Shown here: positions 32,241 through 43,399 of the stretch, piece after piece | Layout of the letters: the number at the start of each line of letters is the position of its first letter | Numbering within the stretch: the first letter of the stretch is position 1 | Assembly: GCF_038502225.1 (NCBI RefSeq) | Contig: NC_091300.1 | Span: 52,492,676 to 52,556,675 of the forward strand | Reading direction: 5' to 3' | Origin: Cherax quadricarinatus | Lineage: Eukaryota; Arthropoda; Malacostraca; Decapoda; Parastacidae | Length of the DNA: 64,000 nt | Program-made: the position numbers and the translations under genes | Notes under the pieces: generated by a model | Told to the model about the DNA's origin: nothing | Seen by the model: only the letters and a program-made list of their open reading frames with translations | Databases searched by the model: none

Positions 32241-34050
32241 GACAAGATGGATCCTACACTGACGACAACAAAGAAATGAGCGAGATACTTAAATTGCAGT
32301 ATGACTCAGTGTTCAGTGAGCCACTAACCAGTTTAAAGATAGATGATCCAAACAATTTTTTCATGAATGAGCCTCAAAACCCTGCCAATGTAGGCCAGAT
32401 TTATGACATAACTCTAACTCCACTAGACTTTGAGAAAGCCATCGACGACATGCCCATGCACTCAGCCCCAGGCCCAGACTCGTGGAACTCGGTGTTCATT
32501 AAAATCTGCAAGAAACCCCTCTCACGGGCCCTAAGTATGCTATGGAGAAGGAGCTTAGACACAGGCGAGATTCCACAGTCACTAAAAACAACAGATATTG
32601 CTCCACTCCATAAAGGTGGAAGCAAAGCAGTAGCTAAGAACTATAGACCAATAGCTTTAACGTCCCACATCATAAAAATCTTTGAAAGAGTTCTAAGAAG
32701 CAGGATAGCAAACCGCCTAGACTCCCAAAAATTGCACAACCCAGGGCAACTTGGTTTCAGAGCAGGTCGCTCCTGCCTTTCGCAACTGCTTGACCACTAT
32801 GATATGGTCCTAGATGCACTGGAAAACAGACTGCGGATGTAGTATACACAGACTTTGCAAAAGCCTTTGACAAGTGCGACCATGGTGTAATAGCACACAA
32901 AATGCGTGCTAAATGGATAACCGGCAAAGTAGGCAGATGGATCTTCAACTTTCTAACCAATCGCACACAAAGAGTAGTGGTAAACAGAGTTAAATCAGAT
33001 GCTGCCATAGTGAAGAGCTCTGTCCCACAAGGCACAGTACTCGCACCTATCCTGTTCCATATTCTCATATCAGACATAGACAGAGATGTAAACCACAGTG
33101 CTGTATCATCTTTTGCAGACGACACTAGGATGTGCATGAGAGTGTCATCCACTGAGGACAATGTTAACCTCCAAGAAGATATAAACCAAGTTTTCCAATG
33201 GGCAACAGAGAACAATATGATGTTCAATGAAGACAAATTCCAGCTACTCCGTTATGGAAAACTGGAGGAAATAATAACTAGAACTGAGTATACTACAAAC
33301 TCCAATCACACAATAGAGAGGAAAAGTAATGTGAGAGACCTGGGAGGGGTAATGTCAGAGGATATCACCTTCAAGGATCACAACAATGCCACTATCACAT
33401 CTGCAAGGAAACTGATAGGATGGATAATGAGAACATTCAAGACAAGAGATGCTAAGCCAATGATGATCCTTTTTAAATCACTTATTCTTTCTAGGCTAGA
33501 ATACTGCTGTACATTAACATCCCCATTCAGGGCAGGTGAAATTGCAGAGCTAGGGAATGTACAGAGAACCTTTACTGCACGTATAAGTTCCATCAGACAC
33601 CTTAACTACTGGGAGCGCCTGGAAGCACTTGACTTGTACTCACTAGAGCACAGGCGAGAGAGATATATCATAATCTACACCTGGAAGATTCTGGAGGGAC
33701 TGGTCCCTAATATGCACACAGCAATCACTCCATACGAAAGCAAAAGACTTGGCAGGCGATGCAACATACCCCCAGTGAAAAGTAGGGGCGTCACTGGTAC
33801 ACTAAGAGAAAACACAATTAGTGTCCGGGGCCCAAGACTGTTCAACAGCCTCCCACCAGCAATAAAAGGCATTACGGGAAGACCCCTGGCTGTCTTCAAG
33901 AGGGAGCTGGACAGATACCTAAAGACGGTGCCGGATCAGCCGGACTGTGGTTCGTACGTTGGATTACGTGCGGCCAGCAGAAACAGCCTCGTTTATCAGG
34001 CCCTGATCCACCGAGAGGCCTGGTCGTGGGCCCGGCCGCGGGGACGTTGA
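32234..34050 (+). pseudogene. LINE-B ORF2: reverse transcriptase and C-terminal domain
   Basis: Blocks in order are SAPGPDSWNSVF, NYRPIALTSHIIKIFE, GFRAGRSC, then after a frame change near 32830 DFAKAFDKCDHG, VPQGTVLAPILFHI and SSFADDTRM. Both aspartate boxes are intact. From 32902 to 34050 the frame is uninterrupted for 382 codons and includes LILSRLEYCC, LYSLEHRRERYIIIYTWKIL and GPRLFNSLPPAIK, as in the C-terminal region of Jockey/CR1-type ORF2 proteins. This is the longest credible coding stretch in the window. Confidence 0.85.
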
Positions 34051-34095
34051 TCCCCGGAATGCCCTCCAGGTAGACTCCAGGTAGGTACGGGAGTG

Positions 34096-37000
34096 GTAGG
34101 GTATGCGGGTGTGGCGGGGTGTGGAAGGTGTGGGGGAGTGGCAGGGTGCTGGGGTGCAGGGGTGTGGCAGGGTGTGGGGGCGTGGCTGGGTGCGAGGGTG
34201 TGGCAGGGTGTTAATTTGTGGCAGGGTGTGGGGGTGTGTCAGGATGTACGGCAGAGGAAGGGTGTAGAGGTGCTGAGGAGCAGCAGGGTGTGGGAGTGTG
34301 GCAGCATGTACGGCAGAGGAAGGGTCTAGAGGTGCTGTGGAGGAGCAGGGTGCTGGGAGAACCAGAGTGCTGAAGAGAAGCAGGGTGCTGGGGAGAAGCA
34401 GGGTGCTGAAAAGAAGCTGGGTGCAGGGGAGAAGCAGGGTGCTGAAGAGAAGCAGAGTGCTAGGGAGAAGCAGGGTGCTGGGGAGAAGCAGGGTGTTGAA
34501 GAGAAGCAGGGTGCTCGGGAGAAGCAGGGTAATGGGGAGAAGCAGTGTGCTGGGGAGAAGCAGGGTGTTGAAGAGAAGCAGGGTGCTGGGGAGAAGCAGG
34601 GTTCCGGGGAGAAACAGGATAAACAAGAGAAGCAAGGTGCTGAAGAGAAGCAGGGTGCTGGGGAGAAGCAGGGTGCTGGGAAGAAACAGGGTGCTGGGGA
34701 GAAGCAGGGTGAAGAGAAGCAAGGGTGCTGGGGAGAAGCAGGGTGCAAGGGAGAAGCTGGGTCCTGGGGAGAAGCTAGGTGCTGGGGAGAAGCAGGGTGC
34801 TGAAGAGAAGCAGACTGCTGGGGAGAAGCAGGGTGCTGAAGAGAAGCAGGGTGCTGGGGAGAAGCAGAGTGCTGAGGGGAAGAAAGGTGCTGAAGAGAAG
34901 CCAGGTGCTGGGTAGAAGCAGGGTGCTGGGGAGAAGCAGAGTGCTGGGGAGAAGCAGGGTGCTGGGGAGAAGCAGGGTGCTGAAGAGAAGCAGGGTGCTG
35001 GGGAGAAGCAGGGTGCTGGGGAGAAACAGGGTGTTGAAGAGAAGGGTGCTGAAGAGAAGCAGGGTGCTGGGGAGAAGCAGGATGCTGGGGAGAAGCAGAG
35101 TGCTGAGGAGAAGCAGGGTGCTGAAGAGAAGCAAGGTGCTGAGGGGAAGCAGGGTGCTGAAGAGAAGGAAGGAGCTGGGGAGAAGCAGGGTGCTGAAGAG
35201 AAGCAAGGTGCTGGGGAGAAGCAGGGTGCTGGGGAGAAGCAGAGTGCTGGGGAGAAGCAGGTTGCTGAAGAGAAGCAGGGTGCTGGGGAGAAGCAGGGTG
35301 CTGAGGAGAAACAGGGTGCTGGGGAGAAGCAGGATAATCAAGAGAAGCAGGGTGCTGGGGAGAAGCAGGGTGCTGGGGAGAAACAGGGTGCTGGTGAGAA
35401 GCAGGGTGCTGAAGAGAAGCAAGGTGCTAGGGAGAAGCAGGTTGCTGGAAAGAAACAGGGTGCTGGGGAAAAGCAGGGTGCTGAAGAGATACAGGGTGCT
35501 GGAGAGAAGCAGGGTGTTGAGGAGAATCAGGGTGCTGGGTAGAAGCAGGGTGCTGGGGAGATGCAGGGTGTTGGGGAGAAGCAGGTTGCTGGGAAAAAGC
35601 AGGGTGCTGGGGAGAAGCAGGGTGCTGGGGAGAAGCAGGGTGCTAAAGAGAAGCAGGGTGCTGGGGAGAAGCAAGATGCTGGGGAGAAGCAGGATGCTGG
35701 GGAGAAGCAGGGTGCTGAAGAGAAACAGAGTGCTGGGGAGAAGCAGGGTGCTGGGGAGAAGCAGGGTGTTGAAGAGAAGCAGGGTGCTGGGGAGAAGCAG
35801 CGTGCTGAAGAGAAGCAGAGTGCTGGGGAGAAGCAGGGTGCCCTGGAAAGGCAGGGTGTTGAAGAGAAGTAGGGTGCTGGGGAGAAGCAGGGTGCTGGGG
35901 AGAAGCAGGGTGCTGGTGAGAAGCAGAGTGCTGGGGAGAAGCAGGGTGCTGAAGAGAAGCAGAGTGCTGGGGAGAAGCAGGGTACTGGGGATAAGCATGG
36001 TGCTGAAGAGAAGCAGCGTGCTGAAGAGAAGCGGCGTGCTGAAGAGAAGCAGGGTGCTTGGGAGAAGCAGGGTGCTGAAGAGAAGCAGAGTGCTGGGGAG
36101 AAGCAGGGTGTTGAAGAGAAGCAGAATGCTGGGGAGAAGCAGGGTGTTGAAGAGAAGCAGAGTGCTGGGGAGAAGTAGGGTGCTGGGGAGAAGCAGGGTG
36201 CTGGGGAGAAGCAGGGTGCTGGGGAGAAGCAGGGTGCTGGGGAGAAGCAGCGTGCTGAAGAGAAGCAGAGTGCTGGGGAGAAGCAGGGTGCTGAAGAGAA
36301 GCAGAGTGCTGGGGAGAAGCAGGGTACTGGGGATAAGCAGGGTGCTGAAGAGAAGCAGCGTGCTGAAGAGAAGCAGCGTGCTGAAGAGAAGCAGGGTGCT
36401 TGGGAGAAGCAGGGTGCTGAAGAGAAGCAGAGTGCTGGGGAGAAGCAGGGTGTTGAAGAGAAGCAGAGTGCTGGGGAGAAGCAGGGTGCCCTGGAGAAGC
36501 AGGGTGCCCTGGAGAAGCAGGGTGTTGAAGAGAAGCAAGGTGCTGGGGAGAAGTAGGGTGCTGGGGAGAAGCAGGGTGCTGAAGAGAAGCAGAGTGCTGG
36601 GGAGAAGCAGGGTGCCCTGGAGAAGCAGGGTGTTGAAGAGAAGCAAGGTGCTGGGGGAGAAGTAGGGTGCTGGGGAGAAGCAGGGTGCTGAAGAGAAGCA
36701 GAGTGCTGGGGAGAAGCAGGGTGCCCTGGAGAAGCAGGGTGTTGAAGAGAAGCAAGGTGCTGGGGAGAAGTAGGGTGCTGGGGAGAAACAGGGTGCTGGG
36801 GCGAAGCAGGGTGCTGGTGAGAAGCAGGGTGCTGAAGAGAAGCAGGGTGCTGTGGAGAAGCAGGGTGTTGAAGCAAAGCAGGCTGCCGGGGAGAAGCAGG
36901 ATAATTAAGAGAAGCAGGGTGCTAGGGAGAAGCAGGGTGCTGGGGAGAAACAGGGTGCTAGTGAGAAGCAGGGTGCTGAAGAGAAGCAGGGTTCTGAAGA

Positions 37001-37440
37001 GAAGCAGGGTGCTGAAGAGAAGCAGGGTGCTTGGGAGAAGCAGGATGCTGGGGAGAAGCATGGTGCTGGGGAGAAGCAGGGTGCTGGGGAGAAGCAGGGT
37101 GCTGGGGAGAAGCAGGATGCTGGGGAGAAGCAGGGTGCTGGGGAGAAACAGGGTGCTGGTGAGAAGCAGGGTGCTGAAGAGAAGCAGGGTGCTTGGGAGA
37201 AGCAGGATGCTGGGGAGAAGCATGGTGCTGGGGAGAAGCAGGGTGCTGATGAGAAGCAGGATGCTGGGGAGAAGCAGTGTGCCTGGGAGAACTAGGGTTC
37301 TGAAGAGAAGCAGGGTGCTGGGGTGAACTAGGGTGCTGAAGGGAAGCAGGGTGCTGGGGTGAACTAGGGTGCTGAAGGGAAGCAGGTTGCTGGGGAGAAG
37401 CAGGGTGCTGGGGAGAAGCAGTGTGCTGGGGAGAAGCAGA
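34096..37440 (+). repeat. 18-bp minisatellite with higher-order structure (3.3 kb)
   Basis: About 175 units with two alternating types, GTGCTGGGGAGAAGCAGG and GTGCTGAAGAGAAGCAGG. The first 250 bases are a degenerate G-rich precursor (GTGTGGCAGGGTGTGG). Higher-order copies are visible: the marker GGTACTGGGGATAAGCA occurs at 35981 and 36323, exactly 342 bp (19 units) apart, and GTGCCCTGGAGAAGCAGGG recurs near 36504, 36612 and 36721, about 108 bp (6 units) apart. All six frames stay open because the unit is 18 bp, which produces spurious ORFs of over 600 codons on both strands. Confidence 0.97.
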
Positions 37441-37497
37441 GTCCCCTCACTAAAGTCCCCCAAAAAATCTCGCATGTTGTTATTCCCTATTACATCA

Positions 37498-37570
37498 TTG
37501 TTCTGTATTGTTCAACACTGTTCAACATTGTTCAACATTGTTCAACATTGTTCAACATTGTTCAACATTG
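37498..37570 (+). repeat. 10-bp tandem repeat TTCAACATTG
   Basis: Six to seven units, the first with one substitution. It directly precedes decayed LINE sequence. Confidence 0.95.
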
Positions 37571-37574
37571 GCAA

Positions 37575-38290
37575 CAATGCTATGATAGAGTTACTTCACT
37601 ACATAGAGGAGGAGACTCAGCTGATATAAACAACTATAGGTCAATATCTTCCTTGCCATTGTTATGATATATGTTGTTTGATATATGCTGTTTGGCTTCA
37701 CACCAGGAAAGAGTACGAATGGTGCATTTTTATATTGTCTTAATTTATTCAGTTCTCGAAAATAATGGATATCCAGTGTGCCTCATCGGAGACCTTATTA
37801 AAGCTTTCGATACAGTAGACCACAACATTATGCAGTTTGAACTATAACAATAGAGTATGTATATGTGTATGTCTCCATCAAGGACAACCTCGTCAACTCG
37901 AACCATCAAAAGAATGGGGAGTGAAGGAATTGACCTCGGCTCTCCGTTTTACCTTATAGACATCAATGATCTCCCCAATTTATCTCGTGTAATTAAACCT
38001 GTTCTGTTTGCGAATTGCACAACTTTTGTCTTCTCCCATTCAAAGTCGAACTCTCTCAGTAATACTTTTAATGAGCTGTAAAGATTTATATTAGGATAGC
38101 TACTAATAGACTCTTAATTTTGACAAGACATTTTACATAATGTTTGGGAACAGAGCTGTAAATGTCCAACTAATTTTAACGATTCTCGCATTGTTAGGCA
38201 AACCGAGGGAAAGTTCTTAGGTCTATACTTTGAAATAACTTGAAATTCAATACCCCATCCAGTAAAGAATAAAGGTCTTCAAATCAGCAC
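37575..38290 (+). pseudogene. LINE-C RT fragment (Jockey-superfamily, third family)
   Basis: With frame changes the sequence reads VTSLHRGGDSADINNYRSI, then FTPGKSTNGAF near 37700, DLIKAFDTVDHN near 37790, and ILFAN-type sequence VLFANCTTFVFSHSKSN near 38000, in RT order. The FADD position reads FANC, so it is dead. Related C-terminal sequence occurs at 55763-56790. No boundary repeats were found. Confidence 0.7.
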
Positions 38291-39734
38291 TTTTTGTGCT
38301 GACAAATTTAAAACTACCTGAAGGCTATCAAACGTTAGCTGATAATCTTGGAACACTCAGTAACATCAATGCACTACCACTAGTAACAGATATTTCAATG
38401 CTTAATAGTGGAAATGTTGTACAAACAACACTGATGGCAAGAAATGCTAAACTGCATATTTCATTCTGTGTTGTGCAACAAAACCCACGTACACTGATCT
38501 CAAAAGAGAAGACGAAAAGCTCAGGATAGGAATCAGCTGCCACACCAGTGAATAACAACGTAAGGAAAAGTTTTTCTGCTTTAAATGAAAGCCATCGGAG
38601 AAATATTCCATCCAGCTTCTTTTGTGACCAAGTAATCGTAACAATGTTGTCGCGCTGCATCATTTAATCTAGATGCAAATGTACACAAAGCGGCCAATGA
38701 TCTAAGCTCTTTGTCGGCGAAATAACAATTTTAGATGCAGCTTAACACGATGGTTGTTTGATAAGGACGTACACACGATAAATATCCCAGTGTTAGAGCA
38801 ATATACAACAGAAAGATGATGACTAGGAGTCAAAATCAACTGTACTAACAGAGCTGATCTCATGAAAAGAAGACTTCCAGCAAATGGGGAAGGTAACTCA
38901 TATCATCTTCAAGAATTTGTCAAGCTGTATACAGAACGTCTAAAGCAACTAGAGGATAACGCTATAAACAGGGTGAATACAACACATGTGAGAAATTCCT
39001 TGAGGTGAGCAAAAACAAATATAAAGCAGTACTAACATTCAAGTACAATATAAATATTTTCTTCTCCAACTTTCATTTTTTTTCTATTTAATGATTCTTA
39101 TGTTCAAGTTCACATACAAAAATTAGATCAAATTTGATTAAAAGAAGTTCAAGAACTTCTGCAAAAGAATAATGGTAAAGTTTACGAGACCCCCCCCCAC
39201 CCCCTCCTCCTCCAAATAAATGAAGCAAGAAAGTGTTGCTTAGTTTATATAATACACATAATAGTTCCATAAAATTAACTCCACAAAGAGAATACCTTCA
39301 AAACCAATGTTTGATCCCATGTATGTAAGAATAATGCTTCTCTAAAGAAGAGAGTTCTATTCAACATCTTTATTATACTTTATCTTATAATTAAATTATG
39401 CAGAGTATGACCGCGAAAAAAAAAAATGCACGGATAGGCTATAGAAAAATGCTTACAAAATATAACACAATTTATGAGCATTTTACTAATACATGAAGGA
39501 CACCATGCAACTCAGCCCATCTCATTCGTCACTTTTTCCCCTCTCCCAAGGTTTATCTATTTTAGATCAACATCTCGCTAAATTGATTGAAAACACATAT
39601 CTTGGGACATAAAGTGACCAAAAATCAAGGTGGAGAAAGGATAATTTAATAAATAATATGGATTAACATAAAATTTTGCCTTGTTCTTTCCATTAAAAAT
39701 GAATATCTCTTGATTGTAATGGGATACTGAGCTC
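38291..39734. other. Interval without recognised genes
   Basis: About 1.4 kb of AT-rich sequence. Fragments near 38800-38990 (YHLQEFVKLYTERLKQLED-like reading) may be residual LINE coding, but I could not support it. Confidence 0.35.
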
Positions 39735-40070
39735 GGATCATATGTCTCCCATTATTTCTTGGGATGGGGAAGGGAATAATGTGGTATACCTCAAAATCTT
39801 AATACCTAAGATTATGTGCTTGCTGCCAGATTTGAACATGTATTTCGCATATCTTCCCACTAGTTCAGGAAAACTCCCCACTCGTTTATATGGTCTGATT
39901 ACCTCAAACTCCTCCTCATCTTTCACCTTTTTCTGTATTGGACTGAAGAAGGCACTGTGTGGCGAAATATTTCCTGAATTAAGATACCTAAATGTTGCAC
40001 AAGTGTTTCATTTTTCCACTTTTCGGTCTTGTAAACCATTTATTCACATGTCTGACAGTGCATGACTGAC
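39735..40070 (+). mobile_element. Family F repeat with CTGAAGA...GGCGAAA core, copy 1
   Basis: Contains GGACTGAAGAAGGCACTGTG, TGGCGAAATATTTCC and TGTTGCACAAGTGT. A diverged reverse-complement copy lies at 54850-55130. The first two segments resemble a hammerhead core (CUGANGA, helix II, GAAA), which Penelope-like elements are known to carry, but helix I and the cleavage triplet were not identified. Identity as a Penelope terminal region is inference. Confidence 0.45.
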
Positions 40071-40195
40071 ATTTCAGGTAAACTAGACAAACTCACAACA
40101 CATTGTAATGATTAAAACGTTAGCTAGACTGAGTTGGATTTTCGTCATGTCCCCAATGATCATACCAGTAGATTATTTCAGAGAGGAAGGGTATT

Positions 40196-40385
40196 TATTA
40201 TTATTATTAATTATTATTATTATTATTATTATTATTATTGAGAAGCGCTTAAACCGTAGGGCTTCTTGATTTAGGGAAGTGCATCTGTCCTTTCCTTCCT
40301 GGAATCGAACCAGATTGCCTTTATTCAGTCATGCGCTATATGACCCCATTACGGATTTAGCGCGTCCTCCTGATAATAATAATAA
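40196..40385 (+). repeat. (ATT)n and GCGCTTAAACC interspersed repeat, copy 3
   Basis: An ATT tract at 40196-40239 is followed by GAGAAGCGCTTAAACCGTAG and later GGAATCGAACCAGATTGCC, then ends at (AAT)n near 40373-40385. The GAATCGAACC motif resembles a reversed tRNA B box, so this may be a tRNA-derived SINE on the minus strand. Confidence 0.5.
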
Positions 40386-40409
40386 AATAATGAAATAAAA
40401 TAATATAAA

Positions 40410-40515
40410 ACTGTTAATGTTGCAGATTTATAACTTTAGTGTAAGCGCGCCCCTGACAAGACAGTGATGGAGTGAATGATGATGAGAATTTTTCGTTTTC
40501 GGGCCACCCTGCTCG
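40410..40515 (+). mobile_element. RTE-like LINE 3' UTR fragment
   Basis: TGTTAATGTTGCAG, GACAAGACAGTGATGGAGTG and TTTTCGGGCCACCCTGC match the RTE 3' UTR at 16141-16240. Confidence 0.8.
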
Positions 40516-41160
40516 AATACATTGCCTCTTGCTACGCTAAGTATTGGGTGCAAAATAAAATCTTTAGAGAACTAGAAGCGCAACAAGCGATGCAAAAATA
40601 ACACCACAGGAAACCAGAATGTTTGGTAGATTAAAAAAGACCCATCCAATAGGAAGAGCTTAATATCAACTCTGAGAAAGAGTTCAATGGGCATAAATGG
40701 CTCAAGACTTGTCAAGTAGAAGACCTGCTGACTGACCAGGAACTTAGGTAAGATTCGTCAAGAAGCAGGACTCTTCGAGAGAGAACTTGCCAAGTTCCTA
40801 CAAACTGTGTTTATGACATAAGAAAGTATGAAGGAGGGAGAGACGAATCAATTAGTGAGAGGAGGAGGAGGAGGAAGAGGAGAAGCATTAAAGAGAGTGA
40901 GAGGGACGGAAACAGAAAATGTAAATCGGATGAGGAGAGGGGGGGGTAAGAATGACTGAGGCAGAGGAGGGAGAAGGAAGAAAGGAAGGAGGGAGGTGGG
41001 GAAGGACAGAGGAAAGACGGAAGGAGAGCGGAGGGATGCTGGATGAGATGAAAGGAAGGAGGAAGGAAGGAAGGAAAGTGGAGACACTCCTGGGTTTAAC
41101 TGACAACAACAAGTTGTGAGTTGAGTGACACATCTGACACTTCCAATATGCTTATCCTTA
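40516..41160. other. Purine-rich interval without genes
   Basis: Contains a GGAAGGAAGGAGG-rich stretch at 40850-41090. No motif recognised. Confidence 0.4.
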
Positions 41161-41164
41161 AACT

Positions 41165-42424
41165 TTGTTACTGCCACCCACCATACCACCGACCATGCCA
41201 CCCACCATGCCACCCACCATACCACCCACCATGCCACCCACCATGCCACCCACCATGCCACCCATCAAACCAACCATGCCACCCGCCATGCCACCCGCCA
41301 TGCCACCCACCATGCCACCCACCATGCTATCCACCATGCCACCCACCATACCACCCACCATGCTATCCACCATGCCACCCACCATGCCACCCACCATGCC
41401 ACCTACCATGACATCCACCATGCCACCCACCATGCCACCCACCATACCACCCACCATGCCACCCGCCATGCCACCCACCATGCCACCCACCATACCACCC
41501 ACCATACCACCGACCATGCCACCCACCATGCCACCCATCAAACCAACCACCATGCCACCCGCCATGCCACCCACCATGCCACCCACCATACCACCCACCA
41601 TGCTATCCACCATGCCACCCACCATACCACCCACCATGCTATCCACCATGCCACCCACCATACCACCCACCATGCCACCCACCATGCCAACCACCATGCC
41701 ACCCACCATGCCACCCACTGTGCCACCCACCATGCCACCTACCATGACATCCACCATGCCACCCACCATACCACCCACCATACCACCGACCATGCCACCC
41801 ACCATGCCACCCACCATGCCACCCATCAAACCAACCACCATGCCACCCGCCATGCCACCCACCATGCCACCCACCATACCACCCACCATGCTATCCACCA
41901 TGCCACCCACCATACCACCCACCATGCTATCCACCATGCCACCCACCATGCCACCCACCATGCCACCAACCATGACATCCACCATGCCACCCACCATACC
42001 ACCCACCATGCCACCCACCATGCCACCCACCATGCCACCCACCATGCCACCCACAATGCCACCCACCATACCACCAACCATGCCACCCACTGTGCCACCC
42101 ACCATGCCACCTACCATGACATCCACCATGCCACCCACCATGCCACCCACCATGCCAACCACCATGCCACCCACCATGCCATCCACCATGCCACCCACCA
42201 TACCACCCACCATGCCACCCACTGTGCCACCCACCATGCCACCCACCATACCACCCGCCATGCCGCCCACAATGCCACCCACAATGCCACCCACAATGAC
42301 ATCCACCATACTACCCACCATACCACCCACCATGCCACCCACCATACCACCCACCATACCACCCACCGTACTACCTACCATAATACCGGTTATCATGCCG
42401 CCCTTCATCATGCCACTCTCCTAG
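41165..42424 (+). repeat. 12-bp satellite, array 1 (CCACCCACCATG)
   Basis: About 105 units of CCACCCACCATG with ATACC, ATGCTAT, ATGACAT and ACTGTG variants. A 288-bp higher-order unit (24 monomers) is marked by ACCCATCAAACCAACCACC at 41533 and 41821. Frames such as repeated MPPT, HHAT or MVGG are open on both strands because the unit is a multiple of three. Confidence 0.97.
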
Positions 42425-42529
42425 CAACCTCTCACCCCAATATTTACGACCAGTCAATCAGCTGTGTTATTGATACTTTTCATACTGCATCTGTCGCTGT
42501 GATAACAACCAGTTTGTTGATGTAACCTG

Positions 42530-43335
42530 ACGCCCATCCAAAGATCGTGCGAGGCCTATCCAGGGATAATGTGAGGCTTATCAAGAAAAAGTGTAACGCT
42601 TGTCCAAGGATAATGCTAGACCTATCCATGTGTAGTGTAAGGCCTATCCAGTGATCGTGCGAATTCTACTTATGGATTGTCTTTGGCTTATCCAATTACG
42701 ATAAGAGTCCTATCTTGAGATAGTGCAAGGCCGCTGCATAAAAAGCATTAGGCCTATAAATGGATTATGTAAGGATAGTTTGAATCCTATTCAGGGATGA
42801 AAGGAAGCTTACCCAGTTACATTGTCAGGCTTGCCAATGTTAGTGTGAGATTTATCCAGAGAGGATGTTAGGCTTATCAAAGGATAGTGTGAGAAAGAGG
42901 CGTATCCTAGAATACTGCGTAGGACAGTGAGGCATATCTAAGGAGTGTGTGAAACTTATCCAGTGATAAAGCAAAGCCTATCCACGGATAATGTGTGGTC
43001 TATCCAGGAATAGTGTGAAGTCTAGTGTGAAGCCTCATCCAGGGAAAGTGCAAAGCAAATGCAGGGATAGTGAGAAGTTTACCAAGGAATAATGAGAAAG
43101 CTCTGTAGGGAGGGTATGAGTCTAATCCAGAGATAATATAAAGCCTATCCAGGGATAGTGTGAAGTCTGTCTACGGATAGTGCAAGACTTATCCAGGGAA
43201 TGAGTAAAGCCTACGAAAGAAAAGTGTTAGACTTATCCGGGGATAGTGTGAATCTTATCCAAAGATTGTGTAAGGCTTATCCAGGACGAGTCTCAGACTT
43301 ACCCAGAGATACTGTCACGTTTACCCAGGTATGAC
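42530..43335 (+). repeat. Diverged 22-24-bp satellite (GCCTATCCAGGGATAGTGTG)
   Basis: Roughly 35 units around GGCCTATCCAGGGATAGTGT with heavy substitution, directly between array 1 and the 22-bp satellite. Much older-looking than its neighbours. Confidence 0.85.
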
Positions 43336-43399
43336 GTAATGGTTGAAAGGTGCTGAACAGTCTTGGAAACTTTCCATTTAATGTATTTTCTTTTATTGT

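Larger units (their letters stand above)
29275..34095 (+). mobile_element. LINE-B, two-ORF non-LTR retrotransposon, nearly complete
   Basis: The best preserved element in the window. ORF1 (29909-30829) carries zinc-finger motifs at both ends, ORF2 (about 30970-34050) carries EEP, RT with intact FADD and a C-terminal domain, and a short 3' UTR ends in a repeated CTCCAGGTAGACTCCAGGTA. The architecture matches the Jockey/CR1 superfamily; I cannot fix the clade. Disablements are two stops in ORF1 and about five in ORF2. An 18-bp minisatellite starts immediately after the 3' end. Tail fragments of the same family lie at 25440 and 53780. The 5' limit is uncertain. Confidence 0.8.

Noticed and set aside
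34775..36665. Open frames of 620-630 codons on both strands (LGRSRVLKRS and LLLPSTLLLFS repeats)
   Set aside because: They lie wholly within the 18-bp satellite. The unit is a multiple of three and has no stop in any frame, so long ORFs appear on both strands at once. No start context, domain or unique sequence is present.
41125..42525. ORFs of over 400 codons (HHAT, MPPT, MVGG repeats) resembling low-complexity proteins
   Set aside because: Consequence of the 12-bp satellite; several frames on both strands are open simultaneously and the flanks add no recognisable domain.
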